A DNA stretch of 64,000 nucleotides from Burkholderiales bacterium (GTDB lineage Bacteria; Pseudomonadota; Gammaproteobacteria; Burkholderiales; Burkholderiaceae), in NCBI GenBank assembly GCA_026225235.1, contig JAMFSK010000114.1, positions 186,001-250,000 of the forward strand, in the 5' to 3' direction. The position numbers and the translations under genes were made by a program. Positions within the stretch are counted from its first letter, which is position 1, and every line of letters begins with the position of its first letter. Shown piece by piece: positions 1-7,496 of this stretch. Below the pieces are notes generated by a model, which saw only the letters and a program-made list of their open reading frames with translations, did not search any database and had not been told where the DNA came from.

Positions 1-1
1 C

Positions 2-1333
2 CCCGCGCATACCCGGATCGACCCACCGATCGTGCCGCTCTTCACGAAGAACGACGCCGAATACATGCAGCTCGGCAATATCGGTTCGACCCTGTTCATG
101 CAGACCACAGCGGGTGCGCCCAAACGGCGCATCGTTTCCTTCGATCTTGCACATCCTGACGCGGCACACTGGAAAACAGTGGTGCCCGAATCGAAGCAGG
201 TGATCGACGAAGCGCTGCTCGCCGGGGGCAAGGTGGTTGTCCAATATCTGGTCGATGCGAAAAGCGCACTTGGCGTATTCGACCCGGATGGCAGGCGTTT
301 GCCGACTCCGCAAACCCCGGGGATCGGATCGATCGACGGTCTTAGCGGGCGTAACGACATGCCCGAGCTGTTCTATGGTTTTGCCTCGTTCCTGCAACCT
401 AACACGATCTATCACGTCGATCTCACGAGCGGCAAGACGGATACGTTCGCGCAGCCGAAGATCGCGTTCGATGCGTCGAAGTACGTCACGCGACAAGTCT
501 TCTATCGCTCCAAGGACGGTACCCGCGTGCCGATGTTCATCACGATGCGCAAGGACCTGCCGCTCGACGGCCGCAATCCGACCGTATTGTATTCGTACGG
601 CGGCTTCAAGGACCCTGTCACCCCGTACTACTCACCCTCTGTCACGGCGTGGCTCGAACTCGGCGGCATTTACGCGGTGGCCAATTTGCGCGGCGGCGGC
701 GAATACGGCGAAGCATGGCATCAGGCCGGCATGCTGGCGAACAAGCAGAACGTGTTTGACGACTTCATGGCCGCGGCTGACTACCTTGAGAAGTCGCATT
801 ACACGTCGCCGCAGCGCCTTTCCGTGCAGGGCTATTCGAACGGTGGCCTGCTGGTCGGCGCGACCATCACACAGCATCCGGCGGGGATGGGGGCAGCCTA
901 TGCGGGCGCGGGTGTGATGGACATGTTGCGATTCGACAGGTTCTCCGGCGGTGCGCTTTGGGTGCCGGAATACGGCTCGCCGCAAAACCCCTTGGCATTC
1001 AAGTGGCTCAGGGCGTATTCGCCACTGCAGAATATCAAGGACGGCACCTGCTACGCGGCCACCATTGTGACTACGTCCGATCACGACGACCGCGTCGTTC
1101 CGAGTCATTCGTACCAGTTTGTGGCGGCGCTTCAGCACGCACAAAGCTGCGCGAATCCGGTGCTGATCGATGTCGCGACGCAGACCAGCCATGGCTATAT
1201 GCCGACGGACAAACGCATTGCGCAGGCCGCCGACGTCTGGTCATTTCTGGGCCATAACCTCGGGGTGACCGCGCCCAGCGGCATGCTCAATGCAGCGACC
1301 GGCGATACGGCGCAAGCAGCGGTAATTAAGTAG
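2..1333 (+). CDS. Prolyl oligopeptidase family serine peptidase (5' end outside window)
   Basis: The reading frame is open from the first bases, so the gene starts upstream of the window and only about 443 C-terminal residues are seen. The first ~150 residues look like the end of a beta-propeller; the rest is the alpha/beta-hydrolase catalytic domain of S9 peptidases, which cleave short peptides after proline. The nucleophile elbow reads GYSNGGLL, the acid lies in SDHDDRVVP, and the histidine in TSHGYMP near the C-terminus, so the Ser-Asp-His triad is complete. The conserved NLRGGGEYG motif is present. A full S9A enzyme is about 700 residues, consistent with a third being cut off. Whether it is secreted cannot be judged without the N-terminus. 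Confidence 0.9.
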   Translation, partial: PAHTRIDPPIVPLFTKNDAEYMQLGNIGSTLFMQTTAGAPKRRIVSFDLAHPDAAHWKTVVPESKQVIDEALLAGGKVVVQYLVDAKSALGVFDPDGRRLPTPQTPGIGSIDGLSGRNDMPELFYGFASFLQPNTIYHVDLTSGKTDTFAQPKIAFDASKYVTRQVFYRSKDGTRVPMFITMRKDLPLDGRNPTVLYSYGGFKDPVTPYYSPSVTAWLELGGIYAVANLRGGGEYGEAWHQAGMLANKQNVFDDFMAAADYLEKSHYTSPQRLSVQGYSNGGLLVGATITQHPAGMGAAYAGAGVMDMLRFDRFSGGALWVPEYGSPQNPLAFKWLRAYSPLQNIKDGTCYAATIVTTSDHDDRVVPSHSYQFVAALQHAQSCANPVLIDVATQTSHGYMPTDKRIAQAADVWSFLGHNLGVTAPSGMLNAATGDTAQAAVIK

Positions 1334-1414
1334 GCGCGCCACCGTCGCGGCATAGGAGTACTCTTTCGAGGTGGGTATCGTCTGGCCACGATGCCCCGCC
1401 TGAAGGAGCGCTCC

Positions 1415-1873
1415 ATGAATGCGAAACGCGCGGCCGCCCTCGCCTGCACGCTCGTGCTGGGTGGCTGTTATTACGTCCCCTACGGGTACTACCCGTACGG
1501 CTATGGCTATTTCCCAACGGTACCCGCCAGCGCCACCCAGCGTGAAATCCCGCTCAACCCCGACGGCACGCCGGTGCCACAACCGCCGCAAGCCGGTGCA
1601 TCGTCGAGCGCGCCAGCACCGACCGCGGCCTACGCTGTGCCGGCCTACCCTGGCTACTTCCCCGGGTATCCGGGCTATCCGGTGTATTACCCGGGTTACG
1701 GAGCCTATCCGGGTTACTACGGCGGCTATCCATGGTGGGGGCCTGCAATCTCGATCGGCTTCGGCGGATATTGGGGCGGCGGGCACGGCTGGTATGGGCA
1801 CGGGTACTACGGCGGTCACGGGTATTACGGTGGAGGACACGGTTATTACGGCGGTGGGGGGCACCACCATTGA
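1415..1873 (+). CDS. Gly/Tyr/Pro-rich lipoprotein
   Basis: This 152-residue protein begins with a lipoprotein signal peptide ending in VLGGC, so it should be lipidated and exported. ATG 1415 is chosen over an in-frame ATG at 1391 because AAGGAG sits 6 nt upstream of it. The mature part is low complexity: YPGY-like repeats in the middle, then Gly/Tyr/His-rich repeats (GHGYYGG) ending in three His. A Pro/Gln/Ala-rich linker joins them. No enzymatic motif is visible. Small Gly/Tyr-rich lipoproteins of this kind are common in Burkholderiales and have no firm function; an envelope or metal-binding role would be a guess. Confidence 0.75.
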   Translation: MNAKRAAALACTLVLGGCYYVPYGYYPYGYGYFPTVPASATQREIPLNPDGTPVPQPPQAGASSSAPAPTAAYAVPAYPGYFPGYPGYPVYYPGYGAYPGYYGGYPWWGPAISIGFGGYWGGGHGWYGHGYYGGHGYYGGGHGYYGGGGHHH

Positions 1874-2087
1874 AACGTCGCCTTTCCGCAGTCAGGCTCA
1901 AGCCTACAGCCGCGGTGCCATTCCTGCCTTCCCTCTGGGGTGACCACGTGGTCGCCGCACGATGTTCGAATCGACGGCGATGCGCCGTTGCCTCAAGGCT
2001 GTAATACTCTCGGGGAGCGGTGAGGAAAACATGGCGTTTGAACCGCCCGAGTCTCTTTCGTCAACCCAGACCGGATGAAGCCCAAGC

Positions 2088-2396
2088 ATGACGGCATCGC
2101 GTCGCAGTTTTCTCGTTCTCAGCCTTGGGGCGAGCGCCTCGCTCGCCTTATCTCGCTTCAGCGCCGCCGACGGCGCCGAGCTTAGCGAGTCCGACCCGGC
2201 CGCGCAAAAGCTCGGCTACAAGCAGGATGCGTCGACTGTCGACAAGGCGAAGTTCACCAATTACAGCGCTGGGCAGGAGTGCAGCACCTGTTCCCTCTAT
2301 CAAGGCAAGACGGGTGAGCCGCTCGGCGGTTGCACGTTGTTTGGGACCAAGCTGGTTGCTGAGCACGGATGGTGCAGCTCTTATAGCAACTTCTAG
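2088..2396 (+). CDS. High-potential iron-sulfur protein (HiPIP)
   Basis: A 102-residue periplasmic electron carrier binding one [4Fe-4S] cluster. The N-terminus has a twin-arginine signal (SRRSFLVLSLG), as expected for a protein exported with its cofactor. The four ligands are Cys65, Cys68, Cys82 and Cys96 in the HiPIP pattern CxxC...GGC...GWC, with the aromatic residues around the last Cys conserved. Length matches the family. It stands alone between the lipoprotein gene and a convergent ABC cluster, with about 210 bp upstream for its own promoter. HiPIPs usually shuttle electrons between the bc1 complex and terminal oxidases; the partner here is unknown. Confidence 0.93.
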   Translation: MTASRRSFLVLSLGASASLALSRFSAADGAELSESDPAAQKLGYKQDASTVDKAKFTNYSAGQECSTCSLYQGKTGEPLGGCTLFGTKLVAEHGWCSSYSNF

Positions 2397-2427
2397 AGCA
2401 CATCCAGCGAAGGCCATGTGATGCGGT

Positions 2428-3117
2428 TCACCCTTGGCTACCGGCAGCAGGCCGAGAGGTCGTTATGTCTTGCCCAAGCGAACCGGCGAACCGCTTTGTA
2501 TGCTCAGCGAGATCAGACATCGTGACCACACGAGCCCCGCAGGCCTGGGCCAGCGAGTCGTCATGGGTTGAGAACAGCACAACCCTGTGCCTCGACGCAG
2601 TCACAAAATATTCGATCAACACCTCTCGCGCCGTGTCGTCAATCGCAATGCTGGGCTCGTCGGCGATGATGACAGCGGGATCGCCGATCGACGAAGCCGA
2701 TAGCATGAGTTTTTTCTGTGTCCCCAACGACATCTGTTCGACACGGATGTCGAGATGGGGATCCAGACCCAATCGCGTCACCCGTTCAAGCGTGTCGGGT
2801 CCGAGAGAGCAGTGCTTCGCTGACGCAACCAGGGCGAGAAATTCGCGGCCGGTCATGAAGGGGTAGATCGGACAAGCGTCAGGCACATAGGCAAGCCGGG
2901 CCTTCGCCTGCAGCGGCTCCCGTTGCAGCGAGGCGCCCGAAATCCGCACCTCGCCTCCGTCTGTTGCGACCACTCCTGCCAGCATGCCAAGCAGTGTCGA
3001 TTTGCCGCTCCCGTTCGGGCTTTGCAATGCATGACAGCCGGCCTCAAACTGGTAAGCAAGCCCGGAGAAGACGGTTTTGCCACCGTAATGCTTTTCGAGT
3101 CCTTCGAATCGCAGCAT
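2428..3117 (-). CDS. ABC transporter ATP-binding protein
   Basis: A 229-residue ATPase of the ABC-2 exporter type. Walker A is SPNGSGKST (the usual first Gly is Ser), the signature is MSLGTQKK, a variant common in CcmA/GldA-like ATPases, Walker B is AVIIADEPS, and the switch His is in STHDD. The gene follows the permease gene with a 9-bp gap, so the two form one transcription unit and presumably one exporter. No substrate can be read from the sequence. The C-terminal 30 residues after the H-loop are low in conserved features. Confidence 0.88.
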   Translation of the reverse strand: MLRFEGLEKHYGGKTVFSGLAYQFEAGCHALQSPNGSGKSTLLGMLAGVVATDGGEVRISGASLQREPLQAKARLAYVPDACPIYPFMTGREFLALVASAKHCSLGPDTLERVTRLGLDPHLDIRVEQMSLGTQKKLMLSASSIGDPAVIIADEPSIAIDDTAREVLIEYFVTASRHRVVLFSTHDDSLAQACGARVVTMSDLAEHTKRFAGSLGQDITTSRPAAGSQG

Positions 3118-3126
3118 CTTGATCCT

Positions 3127-4404
3127 TTAAAGAAAAAGTAACCAGACGCCGATTGTCCACGTGCTGGTCAACAAGAAGGCACCGATCAGGGATTGACGCG
3201 GCAGATGAACCTGCGGTATGCGTAGAGCTGTAAGAAGCGGAACGAAGAGTGCTGCGCTGGCGAGGCATGTTCCCGTTCCGGCAACGCTCGAAGCCGATCG
3301 ATGCAGTGCGACCGCGATCGCCAACGCAGCCGCAAAAGGCAAGCCGCTGACAACGACGACAAAGGTGTCCGCTCTAGCCAACGCCGGCGCCGGAATAGGC
3401 AATGCCGCAAAATACGATGTCGCGCGCTCATGCTCGCGCCTGAGGTCCCGATAGGCCCCCGCTGTGATCATCGCAATCAGTGCCTGCGTTAGCAGCGCAA
3501 GCGGCAAAGCACGCGAGTCAAAACCCCAGATGCGCATCAAGAGGATCGATCCCACCGTCGCGAAGAGCGAGACTAAGCCTCGCGATACCGTGGCGGTTCG
3601 ATAGCGGTCGAGCAGAATACGAGCCGATAGACGGTAGAGCGGTGCAAGCGCACTGGACAGCATGCGATGGCGTTGCGCCTGGGCTTGGGCTTGGGCTTGG
3701 GCTTGGGCTTGCGTGCAAAGAGCCTTGGTGCCGATCAATCGATCGCGCAACGACTGACCACCCGCTCTCGGTTCCTGCAATGTAGGCTCCCCTGCGAGTG
3801 CCGACAACATTGCAATCGCCGAGCCGGCCTGCATCAAGAGCCCAAATGGCGGCGATAAGTGGACCGCGTCAACCGCTGCCAACGTGAATAGAAAAATCCA
3901 GGGCAACTCGCGATATAGGGCGCGTTCAAGAACGGCCATCTGAATACTTGTCGTCAACAAGACTAGGTTCAAGACGTAGAGCATCGATAGACCCGGCTTG
4001 GACAACGAGGCAGTTGCGAATAGCGCTGCGTAGACGGGCAGAAACAGCGGCGTATTGGCGATCGACAAAATGATCAAACTGATTCTTCGAGAATGCGCGG
4101 GTGACACGGGCAAGGACTGGAGGTAGTCCGCGAAAATGCCCCCTCCGACAGCATTGCGCTGAATCATTATCCAGAGGACTCCTGCTCCTTCGTACAGTAC
4201 GAGTGAAGCAAGCCGTGCGCCGAAGCTGTGTTCGCCCGACAGGCCGAATAGCGCGGGCGTCCCCAGAACGCGAGCCTGATCGAGCACCGGCATCAGCGCC
4301 GGCGAAGCCAACATGGTGATCAGGAACAGCGCTTTCCAGTAACGCCTCAATAAGCGGCCAGTTTCAAACGCATACCACCGGAAGCGATAGAACAACAAAT
4401 CCAT
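3127..4404 (-). CDS. ABC-2 type permease with (Gln-Ala) repeat
   Basis: About 425 residues with many hydrophobic segments split into two halves around a hydrophilic middle region, as in ABC exporters of the ABC-2 class. ATG 4404 (MDLLFYRFRWY) is chosen because earlier in-frame starts would run into the upstream acetyltransferase gene. The middle loop holds a run of alternating Gln-Ala (six QA units plus Q) encoded by a perfect hexanucleotide repeat. It is the membrane partner of the ATPase encoded 9 bp downstream. No substrate is recognisable. Confidence 0.8.
   Translation of the reverse strand: MDLLFYRFRWYAFETGRLLRRYWKALFLITMLASPALMPVLDQARVLGTPALFGLSGEHSFGARLASLVLYEGAGVLWIMIQRNAVGGGIFADYLQSLPVSPAHSRRISLIILSIANTPLFLPVYAALFATASLSKPGLSMLYVLNLVLLTTSIQMAVLERALYRELPWIFLFTLAAVDAVHLSPPFGLLMQAGSAIAMLSALAGEPTLQEPRAGGQSLRDRLIGTKALCTQAQAQAQAQAQAQRHRMLSSALAPLYRLSARILLDRYRTATVSRGLVSLFATVGSILLMRIWGFDSRALPLALLTQALIAMITAGAYRDLRREHERATSYFAALPIPAPALARADTFVVVVSGLPFAAALAIAVALHRSASSVAGTGTCLASAALFVPLLTALRIPQVHLPRQSLIGAFLLTSTWTIGVWLLFL
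3681..3710. repeat. (GGGCTT)5 hexanucleotide tandem repeat
   Basis: Five perfect copies of GGGCTT in tandem inside the ABC permease gene. On the minus strand the unit reads CAAGCC and encodes Gln-Ala. Because the unit is 6 nt, gain or loss of copies changes loop length but not reading frame. Confidence 0.95.
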
Positions 4405-4432
4405 GGGAATGCGCAGAGCGTCTATGCCAGAG

Positions 4433-4888
4433 TTAGGCGGGTTCAATTTTAGCAAACTCGCGGCGATATTTGACGAAGCCACGCTTCGTGTTGCCGCGCA
4501 ATCCTACGCCTTCGAAAAACCGATGGGCATCCGCGCGAGTGGCCGAACTAAGCAACATGATCTTCGAGCAATCTCGCTCGACGCACAGTTGCTCGATACT
4601 TGCAAAGAGGGTCCGACCCATTCCCACCGAGCGATATGCGAGATCGACCACGACATTTTCGACAACAGCGAAAGGCTGCGTGCCATACATCACATCGCTG
4701 CAAAGGGATACAAGCGCAGTTGCGTGAACCACGCCGTTCTCTTCCACCACCAGGAGCACCGTATTCGGATCGCGGGCCACCTGCTCAATCCTTTCGCCAC
4801 TGACCTGCACGTTGTCGGCTGCGACAAGTTGCCGGTATAAGGCCTCGACTGCAAGTGCGTCAACCGCGGTGGCTTTGCGAATGTTCAA
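4433..4888 (-). CDS. GNAT family N-acetyltransferase
   Basis: A GNAT-fold acetyltransferase of about 151 residues: NIRKATAVDALAVEALY at the N-terminus, the VVENVVVDLAYRSVGMGRTL acetyl-CoA loop (motif A, R/QxxGxG/A type) and a C-terminal AHRFFEGVGL. No ATG lies near the expected start. TTG 4888 gives a normal GNAT length. TTG 4975 would extend it by 29 residues but sits right against the T-tract of the terminator at 4982-5005, leaving no room for a promoter. It is followed after 28 bp by the ABC permease gene on the same strand, so it may be the first gene of that operon. Substrate unknown. Confidence 0.75.
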   Translation of the reverse strand: MNIRKATAVDALAVEALYRQLVAADNVQVSGERIEQVARDPNTVLLVVEENGVVHATALVSLCSDVMYGTQPFAVVENVVVDLAYRSVGMGRTLFASIEQLCVERDCSKIMLLSSATRADAHRFFEGVGLRGNTKRGFVKYRREFAKIEPA

Positions 4889-4981
4889 GGGATACTCGAC
4901 GAAGAATTGCCAACTTGGGTACCGGAGAAGAAGCCATTTTGGATTATCCGCAGAGCCTTGAATACTTTTCTGCAAATAAAA

Positions 4982-5005
4982 AACGGGGCCTTTCGAGGCC
5001 CCGTT
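4982..5005 (-). terminator. Rho-independent terminator
   Basis: A perfect 9-bp stem (AACGGGGCC / GGCCCCGTT) with a 6-nt loop; on the minus strand it is followed by a run of T. It lies 24 bp beyond the stop of the exported His/Asp-rich protein gene and should end that transcript. Confidence 0.9.
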
Positions 5006-5029
5006 CCTTACAACTACATCACGACGCTA

Positions 5030-5320
5030 TTAGCCATGATGGTCGTGGTCGTGACGCGGATCATGGTCATGCGGATGGCGATGCATCCAATCATCATGGG
5101 CCCAATAGCGGTGGCCATCCCAATAGCGGTCGCCATGCCAGCCAATATTGATACTCACATCGACCGGGGTCATTTCCGGTTGGCCGTAGGTCGCATAAGC
5201 AGGTGCCTCACGTACCACTATCGTATCTGCGTGCGCGGCGGCAATGCCTGCGCCCATCAATGCCGTACCCGCGAGCACCGTGGCAATCACCGAACGTGAT
5301 TTCTTGATCAAGGTCTTCAT
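5030..5320 (-). CDS. Small exported His/Asp-rich protein
   Basis: A 96-residue protein with a Sec signal peptide (KKSRS then a hydrophobic stretch, cleavage likely after AAHA). The mature part has a central region (VDVSINIGWHGDRYW) and a C-terminal tail made almost only of His, Asp, Pro and Arg. ATG 5320 is preceded by GAGGAG. It has its own terminator and stands alone. The tail suggests binding of Ni, Zn or Cu in the periplasm, which is inference from composition. I do not recognise a named family. Confidence 0.75.
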   Translation of the reverse strand: MKTLIKKSRSVIATVLAGTALMGAGIAAAHADTIVVREAPAYATYGQPEMTPVDVSINIGWHGDRYWDGHRYWAHDDWMHRHPHDHDPRHDHDHHG

Positions 5321-5681
5321 TATTTAACTCCTCAAAGTTGCGCTGTCGCCGGGGGGTTGAAGAAGCGTGTCGCTAATCCGGCGCCGCTGGAACCCAATGT
5401 ACCCAGACCTCACATTTATAAACGTGAGAGGTTGTAAGAATAGATTTCGACATTGGCCTTTGAAAACGGCTGTTCCGCCGACGATATTCCCCGATATGCA
5501 GTGCACATGCCAATAGTCGATCGTGGCACGCCGATTGCGCGTGTCAGGCATCGTTACATTTAACCCCGTGCCACAGGCTCCATCAATTTTTCCGCCGCAT
5601 TGGAGGCCCTCGCACGTCCGGAATTCGGTAACGCTGCTATCATACCTGTATATATATACAGTTCATTGTCGATCGCACCCG
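5321..5681. other. Intergenic region between divergent genes
   Basis: About 360 bp between the exported protein gene and the FAN1-like gene. It is less GC-rich than its surroundings. It holds an inverted repeat (CTCAC-N10-GTGAG, 5409-5428) and, near 5647-5660, an AT-rich TGTATATATATACAG tract that could serve as a -10 region for the rightward gene. No protein with a signal or family match is seen in it. Confidence 0.6.
5409..5428. promoter_or_regulatory. Inverted repeat, possible operator
   Basis: CTCAC and GTGAG flank ATTTATAAAC about 90 bp upstream of the exported His/Asp-rich protein gene. On the minus strand the centre contains TATAAA, which could be a -10 element. Function is inferred only from symmetry and position. 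Confidence 0.3.
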
Positions 5682-7496
5682 GTGCTCTCCCCAGACTTCC
5701 GCTTCTACTACTTGACGAATTTCGAGCGCGCGCTCGCATGGATCGCCGAACGTTACGGCGACCTGCTTGCGCCGCCGGAAGAGGCGTTCCTGCGCGAGTT
5801 TGCAACGCTGCCGCTTGCATCGCGAGCGCTGCTTGTGCGGATGTTGATGCGTAAGGGACGCTTGTTTCGTTCGAGCAAGCTGGCGTATGAGGAAATCGGC
5901 GATGCGCTCGCCGCGGCCACGCCATTGCTTGCGTTGGGTTGGCTCAACGCCGAGCCCGAACTCGCCATCGATGAGCTTTTCGCGCTTCTCACAAAGGCAG
6001 AACTCAAGCGCATCTTTGCGGCAACGAGCGGCGGCGCAAACGTGACCAAGACCGCATTACTCGATGCGCTACGCCCTTCCTATACCAATGCGCGTCGTTT
6101 TGAGGCCTGGCTCGATATCACGTACGGGGTCGCAGATGGGGTCCCGCACGCAGTAGTCGGGGGCGTCAAAACGGGAGCCGCCCGCGATACACCTGTTCGA
6201 CCGTGCGGATTGTTTGATCCTGAACCATTGATCCCTGAGCGCGCAGAACGGATTTTTGACGTCACGATCGCCCCCCTCTGCGAGCGTCTGCGTCTCATGT
6301 TCTTTGGCAATCTGCGTCAGACTTGGGCTGAGTTCGTTCTGGCCGAACTTGGCATTTTTCAGTACGAGCGTGTCGCGTTCGATACATCATCGCGTGCATT
6401 CCAGCAACGAGCAGACATCGACCGCTATATGCTGCTCCAACAGTGCCGCGATACGCTCGACGCAGAATTCGACCTTGAGCCGCTGCTCGCCACCATCGAA
6501 ACCGTCGCAAGCGACAACCCGTGGATCGAGAGGCGCCGCGCTAAACTGCTCTTCCATATCGGCCAGCATTGCGAGCGTGGCCAGGACTGGCAAAACGCGC
6601 TCTCGGTGTATCAGCAGTGCCGTTACCCTGGAGCGCGTCATCGGCGCCTGCGTGTGCTCGAACGCAGCGAATGCTACGAGCAGGCATGGCCCATTGCGCT
6701 CGAGGCGCTGGCCGCGCCAGAGAGTGACGAAGAGCGCCAGCGCGTCGCACGGATGATTCCACGACTCAGGCGGCGGCTTGGCGCAACGCAATCGCTCTCG
6801 CCATTGCCATCTCTCCTCCAGTCGGCAACGAACGCAGCCGCCAACTGCATCGATCGTATCGAAGTTGTGCTCCCTCGCCCCGCGACACCGACGCGCGTTG
6901 AACTGATTGCCCGCGACCATCTGGCGCGCGACGATGCTCCCGTCCATTACGTCGAAAACGCGTTGTTCAATTCCCTCTTCGGCTTGCTGTGCTGGGAGGC
7001 GATCTTTGAGGCGGTGCCTGGCGCCTTTTTTCATCCGTTCCAGAGCGGTCCTGCCGACCTTTACGCCCATGACTTCTACACACGGCGCGCCACTTCGTTC
7101 GATGCCTGCCTCGAACACCTCGCGTCGACGCGTTATCGTGAAACGATCCTGCGCTGCTTCGCGCAAAAACGCGGGATACAGTCGCCCTTCGTCTCCTGGG
7201 GCCTGCTCACCGACGAGCTCCTCGCACAAGCCCTCGACTGTCTTCCCGCCGCCCATCTGCGCGCGTGCTTTGGGCGTCTGCTCCGTGACTTGAAGGCCAA
7301 TCGCTCCGGCCTGCCTGACCTGATCCAGTTCTGGCCGGCCGCGCAGCACTATGCGCTGATCGAGGTCAAAGGGCCCGGGGATCGTTTGCAAGACAACCAA
7401 CTTCGCTGGCTGGACTTCTGCGCGACGCATTCGATACCGGTCAAGGTTCTCCACCTGCGTTGGGCACACGAAGCGCACGAGAGCGGCGTGTCATGA
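5682..7496 (+). CDS. FAN1-like VRR-NUC structure-specific nuclease
   Basis: About 604 residues from GTG 5682, chosen because the recognisable N-terminus (FRFYYLTNFERALAWI) starts just after it; an upstream GTG at 5523 would add residues without family character. The C-terminus is a VRR-NUC domain of the PD-(D/E)xK fold: SGLPD (Asp546), IEVKGPGDRLQ (Glu561, Lys563), with the same spacing as in FAN1 (Asp960, Glu975, Lys977 in human). Upstream of it is the helical SAP/TPR-like region of bacterial FAN1. FAN1 enzymes incise flap DNA and unhook interstrand crosslinks. The stop overlaps the next gene by 4 bp (ATGA), so the two are translationally coupled. Confidence 0.88.
   Translation: MLSPDFRFYYLTNFERALAWIAERYGDLLAPPEEAFLREFATLPLASRALLVRMLMRKGRLFRSSKLAYEEIGDALAAATPLLALGWLNAEPELAIDELFALLTKAELKRIFAATSGGANVTKTALLDALRPSYTNARRFEAWLDITYGVADGVPHAVVGGVKTGAARDTPVRPCGLFDPEPLIPERAERIFDVTIAPLCERLRLMFFGNLRQTWAEFVLAELGIFQYERVAFDTSSRAFQQRADIDRYMLLQQCRDTLDAEFDLEPLLATIETVASDNPWIERRRAKLLFHIGQHCERGQDWQNALSVYQQCRYPGARHRRLRVLERSECYEQAWPIALEALAAPESDEERQRVARMIPRLRRRLGATQSLSPLPSLLQSATNAAANCIDRIEVVLPRPATPTRVELIARDHLARDDAPVHYVENALFNSLFGLLCWEAIFEAVPGAFFHPFQSGPADLYAHDFYTRRATSFDACLEHLASTRYRETILRCFAQKRGIQSPFVSWGLLTDELLAQALDCLPAAHLRACFGRLLRDLKANRSGLPDLIQFWPAAQHYALIEVKGPGDRLQDNQLRWLDFCATHSIPVKVLHLRWAHEAHESGVS

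Noticed and set aside
1942..1953. Palindrome GACCACGTGGTC before the HiPIP gene
   Set aside because: Perfect but short, about 135 bp from the start and without promoter elements around it; such palindromes arise by chance in GC-rich DNA.
5324..5551. Short open frame on the minus strand upstream of the His/Asp-rich protein
   Set aside because: No ribosome site, no family-like sequence, and it covers the expected promoter region.
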